Assembly: GCA_002725275.1 (NCBI GenBank)
Contig: PBOE01000014.1
Coordinates: forward strand, 1 to 17,343
Reading direction: 5' to 3'
DNA: 17,343 nt
Source of the DNA: Methanobacteriota archaeon
GTDB taxonomy: Archaea; Thermoplasmatota; Poseidoniia; Poseidoniales; Poseidoniaceae
The position numbers and the translations under genes are program-made. This document shows positions 14,101-17,343 of the stretch, piece after piece (the stretch's first letter is position 1; each line of letters starts with the position of its first letter). The notes beneath the pieces are model-generated. The model saw only the letters and a program-made list of their open reading frames with translations. It searched no databases and was not told the origin of the DNA.

Positions 14101-16947
14101 GATTGGACCTGGACGGCGACCGGTGATTTGACCTTGAACGGCACCGACTTGGTCGCACAGGGAACACCCAACGGCGTGCTGAACGGCGAACTGGTGCTCC
14201 AACTCCCCGCCGACGCTGTCCCCAAACGCCACACCTTCTCCAGCGTTGATGCCAACGATGTCGACGCCGTTTTCAACATCAGTCTTCACGTGCTTCAGGT
14301 CTTCCGGTCCAGCCTGTCCATCATTGAACCCACCCCCTCCGTGCCCGGCCAACCCATTGCACTGAACGTCAGCGAAACCCACCGGTTCCTGCTTTTCCTG
14401 GAGAACCCGGGCAACGGCGATGACACGTTCGTCCTCTCAGCCGAGGTCCGGAGCGAGGATTCAAGCTTCACACCCGAGGTTTCGTTCACCTACTACGACC
14501 CGCAAAAGACCCTCGGGGCGTTGGCCACCGGCATCGGGACCGTCGATGTGGTTCTCTCATCAGAAATACCCGCCCTGACGCCCTTCCACGTCGACTTCAC
14601 ATGGACTTCTCTGGGAGGCGACAACGTCGTGGATGTCACCAGCGTGCAACTGCAGGCTGCACCGAGTCACGAATGGTCGGTGGTACCGCTGAACGGAACG
14701 GCGGCAACCGGAACGCCGGGCCAGGGTCTTGTCTTCGGTTTCAATCTCACCAATCTGGGGAACGCCCCGGATGTGCTCACGCTCCAACCATCGCTCGAGG
14801 TGGTACCGTTTGGTGATGATGCATCCGTTTGGACGGCGGAGCCGGTGCAGACAACCACGGTTCCAATCAACGGTACCGACCAGTTGTACTTTGCAGTGGA
14901 CGTGCCGACCACGGCTTGGGCCTCGTCATCGGTCAACATCACGCTTCACCACATGGCCAACGGGTACGCCATGGACACCACCACGTTGACGGTCATGGTT
15001 GAGGCCGTGTCAGGGTGGCGACTGAACCTGACCAACGCTGACCTCGAGGTCGACCCTGCGGGAGAAGATTTGGACTTCACGCTGGTTCACACGGGCAACG
15101 CCTTCGAACAACCGTATTTTGCCAAGGCAGGCGCCGGATGGAACATCACGCTACCCGATAACGTCACTGAGGTCGCCCCCTATTCCACAACGACCATCAC
15201 GGTTCACGTGCAACCGCCTGAAGACGCCATTGCCGGCGAGGTCGGAGTTCTTCGCATACGCATCACAGGCAACGATACTCGCGGCCTCATCGTGGAAGAA
15301 ATCCCCGTCCGTGTCGGTGCCTCACCTCAAATCAGCATTGACCATCGCGGCGTTTGGAGCGTGAACGAGCACGGGGGATACCCAGCAGCGTGGGTTGAGA
15401 ATCTGGGCAATGACATCGCGATGTTGACGGTGGACATCGACGGCCTTCCCGACGGATGGGCCACCGAGCAGGGTACACAAATCATCCTCGCACCAGGCGA
15501 GGTTTCGGGCATACCGTTGACGCTCACCCCCGCCGAAGATTGGAACAGCCAACGCTTCCTGTTGACCATCAACGTCAATCATCCCCTGTTGGGCGTTCAG
15601 AGCCACAACATCGAGGTGGCCTACAGTGAGGTGATCTTTGGAAGCTCACCCGTCGTCGATGCTTATGTGGGAACACAACAATCCGTGACGTTCGTGACGG
15701 ACGATGGGCAGACCTCGAGTTTTGGTGGTCCGCTTCAGGTTGAGGTCTCCGGACAACAGGTTCAGTTCGACCAGCCTGCCAGCACGGGAGAATACTTGCT
15801 CAGTTTCAGTTCCGGAGAAACAACGGGAAACCTGTCGATTTACGCCGTTGCGCGCCAGTACCCTGATGCGAGCATCAATTGTGCATTCATCGCCGGTGCG
15901 TTTGATCAACTGGGGCGCCAGGACGTGGAAGGTGCGGTGGTAACCTGCGATCTCATCGCGGGTGAGGACGAGGAACTCCGTGCGGTGTTTACCATGCGAA
16001 CCACCAACGGGGAACGGGTTGAACTCACCGACGAAACCTTCGTTGTGTCCGCCGGTCAAGAAGAACAGGTGAACATCAGCCTTGAAGGTTGGAACCCAGC
16101 CCCTGGCGTGTTTGATGTTCTCCTTGCAGCCTATGACCAATACGGTCGCAACTTGGACGAACGCAGCCAGTCGGTGGTGGCTCGAGAGAGCGGTTGGAAC
16201 GTTGGCATCAGTTCCTTGACGAGTGACGGGAACATCAACATCGGTGTAAAACGAAGCGGATACACCCTCTTGGCGGATGCCGTGTGTGAACTGACGGTTG
16301 AAGCGGACGGCGGCTGGAGCACCACCCAAATCGTCGACATCGCCTATGCGGACAACGCTCCAGTCATTGAAATCAAAAATCCAAACAGCATTGAGCGGGA
16401 CGAGAAAATCACCGCCAGCCTGGCCTGCAGCTTCCCCTTTGATATCGATGACAACCCTGAGGATGACACACTGAGCACGTACTACAAGCCAGGGAGCCTT
16501 CTGGCCGTGTCCACCAACGAAGTGGGGTGGGTGATCGGCGTGGCCGGTGTGGTGGTGGCACTGGCTTGGTTGTTGGGTGGCGTCCAAGCCAAGAAACCAA
16601 GGCAAGACCGTTCAAAACACGTCAAACAAACACCCTCGACACCGGCTGCGGAGACCGCCAACCAAGACCCTGTAGCCGTTCCAGACCCCGTGGATGAAGA
16701 CGATTTCAATCTTCAAATCGATCGGACCGAATCCGATGAGGTGACCGAAGAGGTTGACGTGGTGCCGGAAATCACGGAATCCATGGTGGAGGTCATTGAA
16801 CACGTTGAGCCCGAACCCGAACCCGTTGACATCACCCCGAGTGGGCGCCTCGCAAGTCTCCGAGAAGAGATGGGCGATGGTGATGTACAACAGCGAGAAG
16901 GTTCGATTGAGGACCGAATGAAGAAGTTCTTCGGCGACGGTGAGTGA
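11185..16947 (+). CDS. Giant modular cell-surface protein (FG-GAP/PQQ-like propeller, CARDB, Ig-like repeats, C-terminal membrane anchor)
   Basis: This is a 1920-residue secreted, membrane-anchored protein. Residues 1-35 are a signal peptide (HAVAVAMIWLMISVVATPLA). A PWPQYARTP motif near residue 55 and calcium-loop-like segments (DIDDDGMQEI near 186, LELDGTPEL near 265, DTDDDGVDD near 437, DIDGQGTPEI near 505, DVDGDGHLDV near 555) mark an FG-GAP/PQQ-like propeller. A CARDB-like domain follows at about 590-696 (FANVGTSEADDD to EQREDNNRATT). Ig-like modules with a recurring E/T-N-L-G-N motif fill most of 697-1560. A membrane helix lies at about 1779-1800, then a 120-residue acidic cytoplasmic tail ending in IEDRMKKFFGDGE. 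At least fifteen N-x-S/T sequons suggest heavy N-glycosylation. Such architecture suits an envelope stalk, adhesin or polymer-binding protein; no enzyme domain was recognised. The next gene overlaps its stop codon. Confidence 0.9.
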   Translation: MKGVTPHSNRQHAVAVAMIWLMISVVATPLAAPFDLPETHSVSRSGETPWASMEQPWPQYARTPTHNQSVPSHGPDGGPGTGSVANVTTLATLENPIVNWQVFEDSTESDAYGSIVGDFSASVTASETAVERCGQGTLFPVLVSSEIADGTRTSYLNIVSGNDAKIAWRVSLGATESVRSTPMIHDIDDDGMQEIIVVYDTASAFNIDVWSPRLTCTESNWQTSGHSNELVWSYSDADVRIGSPSPHWPTANSDHQAVTQPLLADLELDGTPELVVAVVDDPDNNPLVNVNAYSLTTSPPTEEDWSVALDRGTHPSDPVWAQLDSTTTSVVLTTIDGDSGNMWIWKIDGDSGSLDWERVAVQGTDSDSDAPRLRLPGPVIVQLDQDAAPEMILTVPTDANGRTSGSGARFIGMELTSTTEVFNFRAQNGYADAQPLALDTDDDGVDDRLCWVTWYSEESFNFNRKGMLGCTDISDSTPVTEWTRDLQRGAGTDNDEIAASPPFWLDIDGQGTPEILVGFGRRFWAFDGDTGASADINDAWSTPLSMPHRVWTSPAVADVDGDGHLDVLFGDTLVSNQGADLTPALDNRGLSFNPAQADPGETVTVTGQFANVGTSEADDDVDAAILMNGVELIRERFTSSPPVAPSGEGGPLTFSADFVAELGVHDFELVLDVNANITEQREDNNRATTQFTVVEPYLAELAGPLETPRISPGASQQVQVDMRATGSKTADWTLTYDEAQLPDGWTFELANNAPLTRELVPDVAQTVTFDASIPSTALGDESGVVSFVLALTADPTVNTTLDVQIDVFRTRGLDLTGATGMNASTGHGRPGQTAKAWFMVENLGNAPESTTSITWTAPSWGGSPSIHDATGAQLFSVSLNPGESTVLFAHLDVPASTSYGASTQSTLTMCMGSGEEALCESMPFSFIASKIVAEPTHHRSLPDTDLTWVLSGTLPASGTASWSMSAMGMLQPDWTWTATGDLTLNGTDLVAQGTPNGVLNGELVLQLPADAVPKRHTFSSVDANDVDAVFNISLHVLQVFRSSLSIIEPTPSVPGQPIALNVSETHRFLLFLENPGNGDDTFVLSAEVRSEDSSFTPEVSFTYYDPQKTLGALATGIGTVDVVLSSEIPALTPFHVDFTWTSLGGDNVVDVTSVQLQAAPSHEWSVVPLNGTAATGTPGQGLVFGFNLTNLGNAPDVLTLQPSLEVVPFGDDASVWTAEPVQTTTVPINGTDQLYFAVDVPTTAWASSSVNITLHHMANGYAMDTTTLTVMVEAVSGWRLNLTNADLEVDPAGEDLDFTLVHTGNAFEQPYFAKAGAGWNITLPDNVTEVAPYSTTTITVHVQPPEDAIAGEVGVLRIRITGNDTRGLIVEEIPVRVGASPQISIDHRGVWSVNEHGGYPAAWVENLGNDIAMLTVDIDGLPDGWATEQGTQIILAPGEVSGIPLTLTPAEDWNSQRFLLTINVNHPLLGVQSHNIEVAYSEVIFGSSPVVDAYVGTQQSVTFVTDDGQTSSFGGPLQVEVSGQQVQFDQPASTGEYLLSFSSGETTGNLSIYAVARQYPDASINCAFIAGAFDQLGRQDVEGAVVTCDLIAGEDEELRAVFTMRTTNGERVELTDETFVVSAGQEEQVNISLEGWNPAPGVFDVLLAAYDQYGRNLDERSQSVVARESGWNVGISSLTSDGNINIGVKRSGYTLLADAVCELTVEADGGWSTTQIVDIAYADNAPVIEIKNPNSIERDEKITASLACSFPFDIDDNPEDDTLSTYYKPGSLLAVSTNEVGWVIGVAGVVVALAWLLGGVQAKKPRQDRSKHVKQTPSTPAAETANQDPVAVPDPVDEDDFNLQIDRTESDEVTEEVDVVPEITESMVEVIEHVEPEPEPVDITPSGRLASLREEMGDGDVQQREGSIEDRMKKFFGDGE
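13618..15634 (+). repeat. Array of diverged Ig-like modules within the surface protein
   Basis: The protein motif ENLGNAPE and relatives recur at residues 841, 1073, 1190, 1302 and 1405 (ENLGNAPE, ENPGNGDD, NLGNAPD, HTGNAFE, ENLGND). Spacings are about 117, 112 and 103 residues, and the first gap of 232 fits two modules, one having lost the motif. Each unit starts with a hydrophobic strand and a PG turn and ends in a strand-rich segment. The pattern resembles NEW3/CARDB-type beta-sandwich repeats. The DNA itself is not a near-identical repeat. Confidence 0.6.
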
Positions 16948-17343
16948 TGCAAGTCCTTATGTCGCACTGCGGCGGGCTTTGGCCATGGACGAGGAAACGC
17001 AAGCTTCCACCACGGCGTTTCACACGCTGGATGCGTTCAACGGCGCCCTCGCCGCCGATGTGATGGTGTCGGTTGAACGAGCCATGGAAGGCGATGGCGA
17101 GCCTTGGTCGAACCTCGTGTCCAACCGACCGGAACTTCAAGAACGCCTCGTGCAGCAAGGCATCAACGAGCCGACAACGTTCACAAGCATTCACTGGGAC
17201 CCAGCCATGCTGCTGTTCACGACCTGCGCTGAACTCACCTCAGACGGGCGACCCTTGCCGCTCGGCGAGACGATGACGAGGGAGCGATTTGGGCGATTTC
17301 CGTACGGCGACGGTTCAGCGCTGGCCTACCTGCTTGAATTCAT
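16940..17343 (+). CDS. Unrecognised protein, translationally coupled to the surface protein (3' end beyond the window)
   Basis: A plus-strand frame starts at GTG 16940, eight bases inside the end of the surface protein gene, and stays open to the right edge (about 134 residues). The N-terminus reads MSDASPYVALRRALAMDEET, followed by a helical region (LDAFNGALAADVMVSVERAM) and a more polar part (PLPLGETMTRERFGRFPYGD). No signal peptide or membrane helix appears in the visible part, so it is probably cytoplasmic. I do not recognise the family. ATG 16985 is an alternative start. The overlap suggests translational coupling and perhaps function with the surface protein's cytoplasmic tail. Confidence 0.65.
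   Translation, partial: MSDASPYVALRRALAMDEETQASTTAFHTLDAFNGALAADVMVSVERAMEGDGEPWSNLVSNRPELQERLVQQGINEPTTFTSIHWDPAMLLFTTCAELTSDGRPLPLGETMTRERFGRFPYGDGSALAYLLEF

Noticed and set aside
15646..16605. 319-codon minus-strand open frame at the end of the surface protein gene
   Set aside because: Antisense to coding sequence with a clear membrane helix; no motif or ribosome site supports it.
11185..16947. Contractile, toxin or Rhs-like system in the giant gene
   Set aside because: No YD repeats, C-terminal toxin module, immunity gene or secretion genes were seen. The C-terminus is a membrane anchor with a short tail.

Overview
The window is a compact stretch of an archaeal chromosome. Four adjacent minus-strand genes encode Rpo7 (RpoE'), Spt4, ribosomal protein eS24 and ribosomal protein eS31. 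A DTD2/DtdA-type D-aminoacyl-tRNA deacylase and a COG1326-type archaeal zinc-finger protein also point to Archaea. The rather GC-rich code, dense packing, very large secreted modular protein, membrane-anchored subtilase and proline dehydrogenase would suit a heterotrophic Thermoplasmatota lineage such as marine Poseidoniia (Marine Group II/III). That placement is inferred from gene content; no marker was searched.

Layout. At 1-1271 (minus) is the 5' part of a multipass membrane protein resembling GT-C glycosyltransferases, running off the left edge. Behind it lies a tRNA-Ser(GGA) gene (1324-1410, minus). A tight plus-strand operon follows: a six-helix membrane protein with two C-terminal zinc ribbons (1518-2651), a SufS-type cysteine desulfurase (2653-3867) and a membrane-anchored subtilisin-like protease (3872-5047). 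A class I methyltransferase (5038-5775, minus) converges on the protease. Divergent from it is the COG1326 zinc-finger protein (5873-6643), which abuts proline dehydrogenase (6644-7627, minus), itself preceded by dtdA (7667-8617, minus). An unrecognised beta-rich protein (8693-9643) diverges from dtdA. It converges on the transcription/translation operon rpo7-spt4-rps24e-rps27ae (10918 down to 9645, minus).

A 266-bp divergent intergenic region holds a TATA-like element and a 10-bp inverted repeat. It separates that operon from a 1920-residue surface protein (11185-16947). This protein has a signal peptide, an FG-GAP/PQQ-like propeller region with calcium-loop motifs, a CARDB-like domain, repeated Ig-like modules, one C-terminal membrane helix and an acidic cytoplasmic tail. 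The last gene (16940 onward) overlaps its stop codon and is cut by the right edge.

I see no CRISPR array, insertion sequence, integrase, phage genes or recognised defence system. The points most worth following are the giant surface protein with its coupled downstream gene, the mixed membrane-ribbon/desulfurase/protease operon, the dtdA-proline dehydrogenase pairing, and the altered zinc site of Spt4.
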